A DNA stretch of 64,000 nucleotides. Origin: Luzula sylvatica. Its lineage: Eukaryota; Streptophyta; Magnoliopsida; Poales; Juncaceae. The notes beneath the pieces were generated by a model that was given only the letters and a program-made list of their open reading frames with translations, made no database searches and was not told where the DNA came from. The position numbers and the translations under genes are program-made. Of this stretch, positions 46,908-57,189 are shown piece after piece. Every line of letters begins with the position of its first letter. The first letter of the stretch is position 1. The stretch covers positions 9,692,501-9,756,500 of the forward strand of contig OX326959.1 in assembly GCA_946800325.1 (NCBI GenBank), in the 5' to 3' direction.

Positions 46908-47172
46908 TTTTTATATTACATGTTTGATGTTTTGTATTCCAAGAATATATCATTCCTCTCACAAGCAAGGGCCATTCTTGATTCTTTAAAGGAGAGAAGT
47001 TCTTTGCCACATAATAGAGCAAGCAAAGTGTTGATGCAAAAAGAAAACATACTTGGACAAGGAATATTTATGTAGTTACCTCTTACACTCAACGGACAAA
47101 ATAATTTTACTGAACGTGCCATGCCTTACCATAAAATTGATCGACTAAAAAGCTATGTTGCATATAAAATGT
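46908..47172 (+). repeat. DUF4220 upstream segment, duplicated at 49820-50082
   Basis: About 260 bases upstream of the gene, from TTACATGTTTGATGTTTTGT to TGATCGACTAAAAAGCTATG, recur downstream of the stop codon in the same orientation with scattered substitutions. It includes the TATA-like site at its right end. Confidence 0.85.
47163..47168 (+). promoter_or_regulatory. TATA-like box for the DUF4220 gene
   Basis: TTGCATATAAAATGTGGGG contains TATAAA about 200 bases before the start codon. If it is used, transcription would begin near 47195 and the leader would contain the GA tract and an upstream ORF. The downstream duplicate keeps it as GTATAAAAATGG. Confidence 0.45.
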
Positions 47173-47294
47173 GGGGACAAAGTTAAAAAAAAATTTCTTT
47201 CCATTAATGTCGCATTACTTAGTATGGAAGTGATCCCAAGAGCTAACAACTCAAATAAACGGGATCCGTTGAAAGCCCTAGTTAGGCATTTTGT

Positions 47295-47298
<4 letters not shown>

Positions 47299-47361
<63 letters not shown>
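47299..47361 (+). repeat. (GA)n tract immediately before the start codon
   Basis: About 31 GA units end two bases before ATG (47363). An upstream frame starting at ATG 47223 reads through it as a Glu-Arg repeat and overlaps the main start in another frame. GA tracts in plant leaders are bound by BBR/BPC proteins, so a regulatory role is possible. Confidence 0.95.
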
Positions 47362-47362
<1 letters not shown>

Positions 47363-47365
<3 letters not shown>

Positions 47366-49285
47366 GCAATCCATGTTGTGCCTAATAAAGTGAGGACTAT
47401 ATGGAATGAAGAGGAAATAAGAATAGTGGTGATGGCCAGTCTTTTGCTTCAAATTCTTCTTATCCTTCTAGCACCTCTACGAAAGCGCATGCGGACCAAA
47501 TTGTTGGCTTACGCTCTGTGGTCATTCTATCTAGCAGCCGATTACATGGCTATTTTTGCTGTAGGTAACATTTTTAGTGGTCAAATCTCTTTTGAGGATA
47601 ACACTCAATTGGCCAGCTTAGACGCCGAGCTGTTAGCCTTTTGGGCCCCATTCTTGCTCCTCCACCTAGGGGGACCAGATACAATCACGTCATATTCTCT
47701 CGAGGACAATGAACTCTGGTCGAGACATTTCCTGGGCCTCGTTGTCCAGGCTTCTATGGTGTTGTTGGTACTCCTATATTCCTCATTTTCGAGCTGTCTG
47801 ATCCTCGCAGGCACTTTGCTCGTATTTTTGGCTGGATTTATCAAATTTGCTGAAAGAATATACGCTCTCCTCTTGGCTAGTAATAACTCACGCAACCAAA
47901 CCTTTCTCTCTATTCCATTGCTCACCTCTCCTGATGATGGTGCCTCTGAAATACGTGAAACCAATGCACATTCCACCTTTTTTAATAGTCTGCCACGCAC
48001 GGAACCCATGATGATATCAACCGCCTATTATTTCTTTGTAAGTTGCTTCGCGTCAGTATTCGATAATAATGAGAAGAATAGATCGTTCCACTTCATTCGC
48101 GAATGTGATAGTGAAGAAACATTTCACATGGCTGAGATCGAGGCATCCTTTTTGCATGACCTCCTCCACACAAAAGCAAGTTGTTTACGCGCCTTGCAGG
48201 GCGTTGCATGGCGTTGCGGGACCCTCGTGATGGTTCTGACTTCATTATTGTTATTTCATTTGAGCGAGAAACAAGGTTACAAGAAGATCAACGTTGTTAT
48301 TACCTACATATTGGTTTGTATGGGTGTTCTCCTTGAGGTGATTTCTGTCCTCACCATGATTGTTTCGGACTGGACAATCGCTTTCCTAGAGAGGAAAGGT
48401 CGCAAAAAAATCGCAAAAGCAATTTGTAATGTTGTTCATTGTGCTTTTGGAAAATCAAAGCCGCGATGGTCAAACCAAATGGAGCAATATAACCTGATAC
48501 GTATATTTCTCAAATCGATTCATAGGCCTTCCATTGTAAGAAGGCTCCTATGCCTTTTCAACTTGGAAGACAAATGGAACAACTTTTGGTATGTCGAACA
48601 TGTTGAAGTAGGAGCAAAAATGAAAGACCTGATAATACAATCCATTCGGTTACCATACGTTACCTATTTTGGTGATGAGTATATTCAACCCAAGCTAAAA
48701 ACAATCTACAAACCAGAACCCCAAATATCGGAATCACAGTGGCAAGTGATTAATGATATGTTCAGTTTTTCCTTAAATTCCATGGAAGAGTTGATTAAAT
48801 GGCATATTGTCACAGAATTACACTACAACATGACAAATGCCAGTGAACGGGAGGACGAAAAAATCATGATGTTCAAATTGATTGGATATCAATTATCGAA
48901 CTACATCATGAATTGTTTTGGCATGGAATCAAGGCCTATTATACAATCAGTTTTTGGCGAATTAAAAGAATCATTACTGGGGCAATCTATTACCGAAGTC
49001 GAAGCATGTCATCAACTATTTATTATTCCACTGGGAGATGGTATACTCTCACAGGCAACCTCCCTCGCAAGGAAATTGAATGAGATGGATGTTGGATTGA
49101 GGTGGCGGGTGATATGTATGATATGGGTCAATATGCTGATCTACCGGGCCAGTGATATTAATTTTGAAACGATGGTGTCCAAACCAAATCTGACCATGCT
49201 TGTTTGGTTTTTGAATAATCATATGAACATGTTCTACTTACCAATGGATCGTCGTACCCTCTCTGGCTATTTCAGTACTGGATGA
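47363..49285 (+). CDS. DUF4220/DUF594 membrane protein
   Basis: A 640-codon uninterrupted frame, the only intact sizeable gene here. Residues 1-165 contain membrane segments near 21-39, 46-68, 90-103, 122-142 and 144-162, and the DUF4220 signature WAPFLLLHLGGPDTIT followed by YSLEDNELWSRH (about 94-122). Two more membrane segments lie near 283-297 and 310-332. The C-terminal DUF594 region has ARKLNEMDVGLRWRVICMIW then VNMLIYRAS (about 572-602). Single-exon structure and length fit this plant-specific family, whose biochemical function is not established. ATG 47363 is the first in frame after the GA tract. No TE signals inside; base composition is less AT-rich than the surroundings. The 3' flank has AATAATGAAATAAT as a possible poly(A) signal near 49430. 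Confidence 0.93.
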
Positions 49286-49599
49286 GGCCCTCCCAAACAA
49301 AACAAAAATGAAAAATATTTCAAATGTTATGATCATGCATGTATTTAATTTTATTTGTATGCTATTTACCATAGTTTTATTTGTATATTTTTGTATGGAT
49401 GTGTATCATGTAAGAAACTATTGTCTTGTCAATAATGAAATAATATATATTGTATCAAGAAATTTCATGTTCTTTATATAGGTATATTTTTGTGTTAATT
49501 ATTTGTATCACAAATTATATGATCCTATAATTATATGATCCTATAATAAAGATTCATTCGTAAATTAGCTCGCACCAAAATCTTATGGATAACACATAT

Positions 49600-49800
49600 C
49601 ATGTCTTCATTATTCACATCCCTCGTATATTTGAAATTTGCATTCATTCATCCGAACAAGCCCAATGCATGTTTTGTAATAAAGATTCATTCGTTTATTT
49701 GAAATTTGCATTCGTAAATCAGCGCAATCATTAAAACAAATTTTTGCGTGAAAACCTCAAGTTTGGTAATTAAATGAAAAAACATGACCATACTTGTAAA
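49600..49800 (+). repeat. Partial copy of the 63490-63770 / 30640-31060 repeat
   Basis: GCATTCATTCATCCGAACAA, CAATGCATGTTTTGT, TTTTTGCGTGAAAACCTCAA and AAAACATGACCATACTTGTA appear in the same order as at the right edge of the window. Bases 49286-49599 are 3' flank of the DUF4220 gene. Confidence 0.6.
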
Positions 49801-49819
49801 TGACTGCATATGTTTTTTA

Positions 49820-50082
49820 TTTTTCGTATTTATATTACATGTTTGATGTTTTGTATGCCAAGAATAGATCACTCCTTTCGCAAGCAAAGGCCATTCTTTG
49901 AATCAGGGAAGTTCTTTGCCACATAATAGAGCAAAGTGTTGATGCAAAAAGAAAACATACTTGGATAAGGAATATTTAGGTAGGTAGGTTACCTCTTGCA
50001 CTCAACGGACAAAACATTTCTACTGAACGTGCCACGCGTTACCATAAAATTGATCGACTAAAAAGCTATGTTGCGTATAAAA
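49820..50082 (+). repeat. Downstream duplicate of the DUF4220 promoter segment
   Basis: Same order as 46908-47172: TTACATGTTTGATGTTTTGT, GAAGTTCTTTGCCACATAAT, TTGATGCAAAAAGAAAACAT, CACTCAACGGACAAAA and CGTGCCACGCGTTACCATAA. No coding region follows; homology stops within a few bases of the TATA-like site, where the GATACG-rich repeat begins. Confidence 0.85.
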
Positions 50083-50084
50083 AT

Positions 50085-50250
50085 GGCCCGTACCCATATC
50101 AGATAGGTCACCGATACGACACCCATAAGGTACCGATACGTATCCGATATGTCACGTGACGTATCGAATTAATTTATAATAAAATTACGGCTATGATACG
50201 GATTTGATGTGGCTAGATACGTAGATACGGTTCCGATATAGCTAATTCAT
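50085..50250. mobile_element. Degenerate relative of the GATACGG-ended element
   Basis: CGATACGTATCCGATATGTC then ACGTGACGTATCGAATTAAT parallels CGGATACGTATCAGATACGT then ACGTGGCGTATCCGATTATT at 20600-20640. Only one end is recognisable. Confidence 0.55.
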
Positions 50251-51046
50251 TAATTTTGCTTTAGCCCAACAAGAAAGTACCTACTAACTTTAATACCTAC
50301 TAATTCATTAATTTTGATTTATACATTTTTTATTACTTAAATGCTGATTAATATATGGACAATCATAATTTGTTGAAAATAATCATATAAACGTAATATT
50401 GTAAAAATTCAACACTTGAAAAAATTGAAATGAACAATTTGATTTATTTTTTTTTTTTTTTGTGAGTAAATAGATACCGTGTAGGATTGCAACGAGAGAA
50501 TGTTTTCCTCTAAACAACACATACTTTCAAGTCATTGAGATAAGTTCCATTTATTTATTTGTAAATAAATTTAGTAAAATCAGGAAAGAAAATAAAAGCT
50601 ACAAATTTTTTTCTTTCGATGAGTTTTTGTAAATTTTATCTAATACAACTATATAAGAACAAATCAAGAAAAAAAACATGATTGTAATGACTGAAATAAA
50701 TAAATAGATGGTTAGTTCTAATCTCTACATGAAATAAATACAACTATAAAAGTTTGGTAGACAGTTTATTTTGGAGTCCTAAAAATAATAGAGATTTTTT
50801 TACAATATCCAAAAAAATTAGGAGTTTTTTTGAAAATCTCCGTGATATAAAAATATTCAATTCGTTACAAAATAAAGCTAACATCTTTCAACCATCAATT
50901 AAGAAAAAATAATACGTAAAAAAAACCGACCATCTTTCGCCAAAGAACACTGGCATTTACCACATGTAAATACTTGTTTTTTCATTGAAGTTAGACTAAG
51001 CATATTTGAATATCCAAACTACTTTTCTATCTACTTACAATGTAAC
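50251..51046. other. Spacer, nothing recognised apart from a TIR fragment
   Basis: AT-rich. GATTTTTTTACAATATCCAA then AAAAATTAGGAGTTTTTTTG (about 50791-50835) is a single end of the long-TIR family at 37364-38066. Confidence 0.45.
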
Positions 51047-51049
51047 TAT

Positions 51050-52647
51050 GGGCATGTTTGATTTGAGGGATTCTGAGGGATTCTGATGGATGTGTCTTTC
51101 AAAATACAGGATATGAGTCAAATCCCATGTTTGTTTTGTTAGTGTATTGTATTTTAACTCTCAAATCCCTGTATCTTGTTATCCCTCAAAAAAATATGTA
51201 TTACAAGAGAGAAGAAGGAGAGCTCCTTGTACACGTTACCTTTCTTTCTTTTTCTTCACCAAAAACTCTCTCGTCCAAGAACTCTGCTCCAACAGTTTGA
51301 TTGTTTTCTCTCTTCGTCTTCGCTAGTTTGGTTTCTTTTCATTTTGCTAGTTCCCTTATTTCTCTTCCCTAGTTCCTAGAGTTCTTCACTAGCTCCAACA
51401 TTTTTATACAAGGAGGATCTTACTGTGGAGTTACAAGAAAGGAGATTCACTGTGCGAACTACCTCTAATTTAGGTGATTTGTGTTATTTATGTTAATTAT
51501 GTCCTAATTAGCTTAATTTGTGTATAATTTTTCACTGCCCTGATTAGTCACTACATTGATTTAGCTTAATTAGCTTAATTTCCACTATCCCAATTTAGCA
51601 ATTAGCAATTAACTTAATTTCCACTGCCATGAAATGCAATTAGCAATTAACTTAATTTGTATCTAACTTAATTTCCACTGCCATGAAATGCAATTAGCTT
51701 AAGTTTCAAACATGCATTAATTTAGCAACTATCATTTATGTGTTTCAAATATTAATTAGCCACTGCCATTTTTGTGTTTCAAACATGCATTGATTTAGCT
51801 TAATTTTCAAACATCTTGATTGAACCACTGTTATTTTTGTGTGAATGACTCTTTTAATTAATTAGATTGTTTTGCTAAGTTTGTAGATTTTCTACAAAAT
51901 GCAATGCAATATGATCGAGGAACATAATCGCAAAAAGCGAATAGCCGCTCATTTGTTCTTATTTACTTTTTGGTGCTTTGAAAAATCGGTTTAAAATTCT
52001 AACTTCAAGACCTTTCTTTCCGTGGCCTACTCAAGTCGACATCGTACTTTCATGTTGTATACTTCATAATTATATAATTTCTAGTGGACTCGATAGTTTA
52101 GTGCCGGATGAAGACGAAATTATGCTTCAACGAAATGAAGAAGTTCAATATCGGGGGGGCAGCAACTATTAGAGGGCGTCGTGATGAAACTCGAGAATGG
52201 GTCGCAATAAGAGAAGACATAATGAAACAAATGTGGGAAAATCGTGGAATTCATTAATAGTTGTACTTGTAATTTCTGTGGATTTTTTTTCAGATTTTGT
52301 TTATTTTGCTAATATTTTATATTAAAAAATTGTGAGTTTTGTAATATTGTGTAACGAATATTTGTTTTGGTGTTCTTATATTTCAATTCTAATTTAATTT
52401 CATGGTATAAGTCTTATTTTAATTTAACTATTATTTAATTGCTTTTAACATTTAATTATATTTCTTTGCTTCAAACATTAAAATTTTACAACATCATTAA
52501 TATCATTTGTATGAATCAAATACATGGATTTGATTTGAGAATCAAACAACTAGCATGTATAATCAAATACATGTATAGTGAAATACATGTATTTGATATA
52601 CCCACGTATATCAAAATCCCTCAAAATCCCTCAAATCAAACATGTCC
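51050..52647 (+). mobile_element. PIF/Harbinger element, internally deleted
   Basis: The left terminus GGGCATGTTTGATTTGAGGG then ATTCTGAGGGATT pairs with the reversed right terminus GGACATGTTTGATTTGAGGG then ATTTTGAGGGATT. TAT flanks both sides (51047-51049 and 52648-52650), the 3-bp duplication size of this superfamily. The interior holds the C-terminal part of a Harbinger nuclease on the plus strand, so the element derives from an autonomous one. Its MYB-like partner gene is missing. Confidence 0.85.
51966..52257 (+). pseudogene. Harbinger transposase-derived nuclease, C-terminal remnant
   Basis: The frame reads ALKNRFKILTSRPFFPWPTQ then VDIVLSCCILHNYI, the conserved C-terminal part of the DDE nuclease of plant PIF/Harbinger transposases. 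It continues SLVPDEDE with an acidic linker. After a frameshift in the G-run near 52155 it reads GRRDETREWVAIREDIMKQM, stopping at TAA (52255). The catalytic N-terminal two thirds are gone, and there is no start codon in context. Confidence 0.85.
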
Positions 52648-52710
52648 TATATATTTAATTATACAATGTACTTATTTTATCTTAGGTAATAAATAAAAAA
52701 TAGGAAAAAA

Positions 52711-52741
52711 TGATAATTGACATTGACATTGACATTGACAT
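52711..52741. repeat. (TTGACA)n hexamer run
   Basis: About five TTGACA units (ATTGACATTGACATTGACAT) sit directly left of the candidate Helitron 5' end. TTGAC is the W-box core, but a plain microsatellite explanation suffices. Confidence 0.8.
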
Positions 52742-52902
52742 CTCTTTAAATTGACAAACATCAAGCATTTACAGTGGCCACGTTCATCTTACATCCACCT
52801 TTAGATAAAAATAAATAAATCTGAAACACTCATTTTTTTCACCCTTATCTTTTTACTCATCCACCGTACACCCATACCTCCCATACCTAGACCAGAGAGA
52901 CA

Positions 52903-53304
52903 ATGAGACATGTATCTCCTTTCCGAACCCATACCTCTCCGTCCACTGAACTATGCACCCCTCTTCTCGCCTCTTTTGTACATCCTCATCGTTTGCTATT
53001 TTCTCCTCTCCCCACTCTTTCTGTCTGCCGTCGCCGCCTAGAGGAGAAGCGGACAAAGGTCGGAGATTCTCTAACGCCTAGAGCAGAAGCGAGGAGCTTC
53101 GAGGCGTTCCTCAATCAGTTTGTCGGAGGCACAATAGGACAATTCGTCGGCGGTACAATAGGGACGGCACAGCAAGTAAGCTCCTCATTCAGCAATCGGA
53201 AACGCTATCTCAACTTTTTCCGGGCTAACGTCTCGCCTCTTTCTCAATTTATTGTTGGTACCGGTACGAACAATCCACATGAATTATCGATGAAGATACC
53301 TTAA
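52903..53304 (+). pseudogene. Unrecognised 133-codon frame, possible captured exon
   Basis: Plus-strand open frame with less AT-rich composition than its neighbours. It has a basic N-terminal part (HTSPSTELCTPLLASFVHPH) and a small internal duplication, QFVGGTIGQFVGGTIGTAQQ. I recognise no domain. A leader-like CT-rich stretch precedes it. It could be the first exon of a captured gene whose later pieces are at 53360-53508 and 54181-54372. Confidence 0.3.
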
Positions 53305-53359
53305 CTCTTCTTTATTAGCTCTTTGTCAAATGATGAACTGGTTCATGTTTTTCTGCAGT

Positions 53360-53508
53360 ACATTGTGCGGGAGCTTCTGGCGTTCTTGACTGTATGACTG
53401 TCCAGTTTGAGCAGACAGAAAGAGTGACGAGAGATGCACATCAAAAGTGTGCGGTAAATCCTTACGATCATGATATCCTCTCGGATTTGGAGGACTATGT
53501 CGATTAAT
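53360..53508 (+). pseudogene. Unrecognised exon-like fragment
   Basis: After a CAG-like acceptor (TTTTTCTGCAG at 53349-53359) a frame reads CAGASGVLDCMTVQFEQTER, then VTRDAHQKCAVNPYDHDILS and DLEDYVD before a stop. Acidic, exon-like composition; family not recognised. Confidence 0.3.
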
Positions 53509-54180
53509 AGATTCAATTTTAAGTTTTTCTCTTTGATTACATATTTTTCGTCAGTTTTGTGTGATTTTCAGTGACGTTATTCTTCTAATTTAAAAGAATG
53601 ATTTTTTGAATTGCGTATGACTTTATTTCAGATCGCAGCTAATAGTACAATTTGGATAATAATCTCGGTCTTCTTTGTCTCTATCAGGTAGCAAAGTCAT
53701 TAATTTATCTTTTCGAAACATGTTTATTTCACTAATCAAAGCTTTTGCAATTTCGTTATGGTTCGAACCAGAGAGAATGAGCGCTCAAATTGGGGCTCGC
53801 ATTCTAATCAAAGTACACTAAAGAGTAAATATTCATAATTATTCAATTTATTTCTAAATTTCCCTTAATTTCTTTGATCCTGATTTTATAATTTGTATAT
53901 AATGCCAGGTTTTAATGGAAAATGCCACCTCTGCTTACTGTTGGTCCCTGAACAAAGTGGTTTAAATCAAAATATTAAATTTATTTAATTTCCCTTTGAA
54001 GCAGTTGCGGGACTCATGACCACTACAGTGTTTAGGAGAAAATGAGAGTCGTTAACACTCAAGGAACTTCTACGTCAACTCCCATTTACCATTTAGATAT
54101 TTTTATGAGATATTTTCGGATATGCCCCTTTAAATACTGATTTTTTTTCAGTATTTTATTTTGTTGAAGACCATGATGCG

Positions 54181-54372
54181 ATGAGGAGAGCATTGCTTAC
54201 CGTGTTGGCAGCATGTGAAATTGGGAGAGAAAATAGAAGCCAGCAAGTTTATGATTTGGTTAGTCAGCCTTCTAATAGTTGTGTCCATGTGATTCATAGC
54301 CATGAAGAGAGTTTGATTCTACCAAAATTTTCCCCGCCTTGTTTTGGTTCTTTTGTCAGGGATATTGTGTAG
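54181..54372 (+). pseudogene. Unrecognised 63-codon frame, possible captured exon
   Basis: The frame (MRRALLTVLAACEIGRENRS then QQVYDLVSQPSNSC) extends upstream without a stop as FVEDHDA. A TTTTTTTTCAG acceptor-like tract lies at about 54141-54151. Family not recognised. It lies about 300 bases before the Helitron 3' end. Confidence 0.3.
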
Positions 54373-54874
54373 ATTGTTTCAAGTAAGATTATCCTCTATT
54401 TAGTAATTCACAATTAATTAATTAATAATGTTGGACGCCTGATTCATTTAGACTTGATTCTCTAAATATTAAGATAGTTCAAACTTATTTCTCAGTATTA
54501 ACTTAAATTTCGTAAATTGAATTGCTTCATTTCCACCGAATTACGAATTGCATCGTGCCTAATTATTTGATCATACTCAAATTTCTTGCACAACCATTAT
54601 AAACATGTTTTAAAACACAATTATTAAAGACAAAAAAAAAACGCCCGCAGCGAAGCGCGGGTTTTTTTCCCTAGTATATATAATAAACACGTCCATCTGC
54701 TCCCACATGCGGCCACGTACATGTTTTTTCCCTCGGGATAAAGATTTGTCTGTTTCAGCCACGTACATGCGGCCACGTACAATGTAACTTATGTTTTTTA
54801 TCAGAATAAAGATTTTTCTTCATCAGAAATGGATCGTGCGGTTGTTTAGTTCACAAATGTTTCTGTTTCAGCCA

Positions 54875-55824
54875 TCACATTTTAATATATAAGAAGAGTA
54901 GGGAATAAAAAGAAATTTACAAAATTATAGAGGAGATTTAATATAAAATAAATAAAAAAGTTATTTAGGAAATCTTTCAATAGTTATAATTTTGAATATA
55001 TCACAACAGTATGACACGTGCCGTGTCTTTTTTTTTTTTTTTTTGAATTTTGTTTCTGTTGCAACACAAATTATAGTCACGTATGGAAGACAAATATAAT
55101 TAACCCCAAACTCATCACAATATCTTTGATGAGGTGACAAATTGAATTGATTGTTATTTCTAATTGACTCAATTGTTTAATTAACACTATCAATAATTTA
55201 TAATATGTTAATACTAGTAAATGTTAATTGACGTGTCAATTCAAATAAACGGTCAATTAAATCGTTAATTGAGCCAATCAATAATTCTAACCAACCTACT
55301 TAATCCTCTCTTGCCACTTCATCAAGGATGTTATTTTCATGTTATTGGGGCTCCATATATAATCTATGTATGAAATTATGACTCAATTATTTATTTCTTA
55401 TGGCATAATTTACAATTGTATTCTTTTTTTAAAAAAAAAATATTTTTTATGTTGATAGATAACATTTTAAATATATATTTCGGTTTTATGTGTATTATTC
55501 ACGGTTTTCTTTTATTTGTTTTGAAACTTTAATTTTGTTTGAATTACAACATGTTATATTTTATTTATTTTGTGTGGATTTATAATGATGGACCAATTTC
55601 ATGGACCATTCTTAATTATAATGCATATATCTATAATAGAAAATTTTCATAAACCTTTACTAATTCTAATGCATTTATGGACATCAATATATTTGAAAAA
55701 AAATATCATGATTATATAATTGAGTTTAAACGTACCCGCGCAAATTCTATTTCAACAAATTATACAAAAAATGTAAAAAAAAAGGTTTCAAGTCCCGCGC
55801 AATTGTTGCGCGGGCTATTGCTAG
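54875..55824 (+). mobile_element. Non-autonomous Helitron
   Basis: The right end is CCCGCGCAATTGTTGCGCGGG, a long hairpin, then CTATTG and CTAG (55821-55824) with host T. The proposed left end A|TCACATTTTAATATATAAGA fits the TC rule and the AT-rich, AGAGTAG-containing start of plant Helitrons. About 950 bases, no intact ORF. The hairpin end is strong; the left boundary is inference. Confidence 0.6.
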
Positions 55825-55981
55825 TAAAATCTAAAACTATAACTACTATTGATTTAGTTTACCTCCATTTATGTATATAATATATGAGAGATATCACAAT
55901 CACTTAAAATACTAACCCTTTATCTCTTTTGAGAACAATGTTTAAAATATTTTAAAAATAGATGCGGAAGAGATAGTACTT

Positions 55982-56005
55982 TTAATTGATTGATTGATTG
56001 ATTAA
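55982..56005. repeat. (ATTG)n microsatellite
   Basis: TTGATTGATTGATTGATTAA, about four to five units. The surrounding 55825-56351 has no recognised gene. Confidence 0.8.
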
Positions 56006-56802
56006 TAAATTACAAATATATACATATTTTTATAGATAAATTCTTAACTAATTTAATTAGCCACTAAATTACTTGACTAATCCTAACCTTCAATTTTTAA
56101 TCCCTAACACACTAAATAACTAGAAATAACTAATACTATTTCAATCATTTATCTTTAATCAATTGTCTCAAGTTCACTATATGTAATGAACACCTCCAAT
56201 TCACTCTTGTAACAATTATTTCTCATTACTTCTCTATTTATTTGAGCACGGAACAAAAAAAAAGAACAGAAAATAAGTGTAAATTACACTCGCTTTTTTC
56301 TTTTGAATTGATATTTCTGTTCTTTGTAAATTATGTCATTTGTGAATTTCAATTATATCTAGGGATGAGCAAATGGTTCGGTTACCGTACAGAACCTGTC
56401 AATTTCGGTTCGGTTATTCGGTTTAACTAGTTTGGTTCGATTAAAAATTCACATATTTCGGTTTATCAGTTTCGGTTCGGTTTATAATCTTTCAGAACGA
56501 TTTGAACCGAATAAACCGTATTAAAGCAGGTATTTTATGAACAAGTAAATTATTGTTATTTTTATCGTCTTAAATAATACTCCAAAAAGTATAAACTCTT
56601 ATTTCTCTCAGTTTTAAAGTAAACAATCTTGTCAATTACTCTTGATTTATTCAGTTATATAAATGTAAAGAATGAGAGGAATTAATGTTGTCGCAGTAAA
56701 TTTTCATCTAGAGCCACGTGTAAACTTTTCACATTGTATGATTTTTTTATGTAATGAGTTATTTATTCTTTGTCTTGGAGAAAATAATACATTACTTGGT
56801 AC

Positions 56803-57063
56803 TGTTGTAAAACTAGCAAAATTCAAGAACTAACACTCAAATAACCTAGAGAGAATACTCAAGAAACAAACAGAAGAGATGGATATTTTCATTTCTATTT
56901 CATTGAACTCATGTCTTTTTACAATGAGAATGGGGGAGTTATATATAGCCTACACAATACCATGGATCATGCCCACAATATACAATACCATGGATATAAT
57001 ACCATGGGTTGTGTCATGATAAATATTAAACAAATATAATAATAATACATTCATTACATAACA
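56803..57063 (-). repeat. 3' LTR of the copia element
   Basis: 261 bp bounded by TGTTGTAAAACTAGC and ATTACATAACA. Its outer ~20 and inner ~75 bases reappear at 61477-61497 and 63005-63081. It contains several ATACCATGGATMATG-type internal repeats (56959-57008). Confidence 0.85.
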
Positions 57064-57189
57064 CTCCAACTTGAATGTATTTGATTTTGTACGCATAAGA
57101 AAAACCTGCCTCGTTCAAAACCTTGTCAGGAAAAATCCAGTGGGATAAAATTCTAATAAGGAAAAGAGTGCAGTGCGTATTAAGTCTCC

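Larger units (their letters stand above)
52741..54674 (+). mobile_element. Candidate Helitron carrying unrecognised gene fragments
   Basis: The right end is firm: CCCGCAGCGAAGCGCGGG hairpin, TTTTTTTCC and CTAG (54671-54674) with host T. The left end A|TCTCTTTAAATTGAC at 52741 is a plausible TC terminus but not proven. Between them are short open stretches unlike the surroundings, which may be captured host exons. Confidence 0.5.

Noticed and set aside
47145..47369. Poly(Leu-Ser) minus-strand frame
   Set aside because: It is only the GA/CT microsatellite translated.
47605..48009. 134-codon frame on the strand opposite the DUF4220 gene
   Set aside because: It is fully antisense to a well-supported gene and has no domain of its own.
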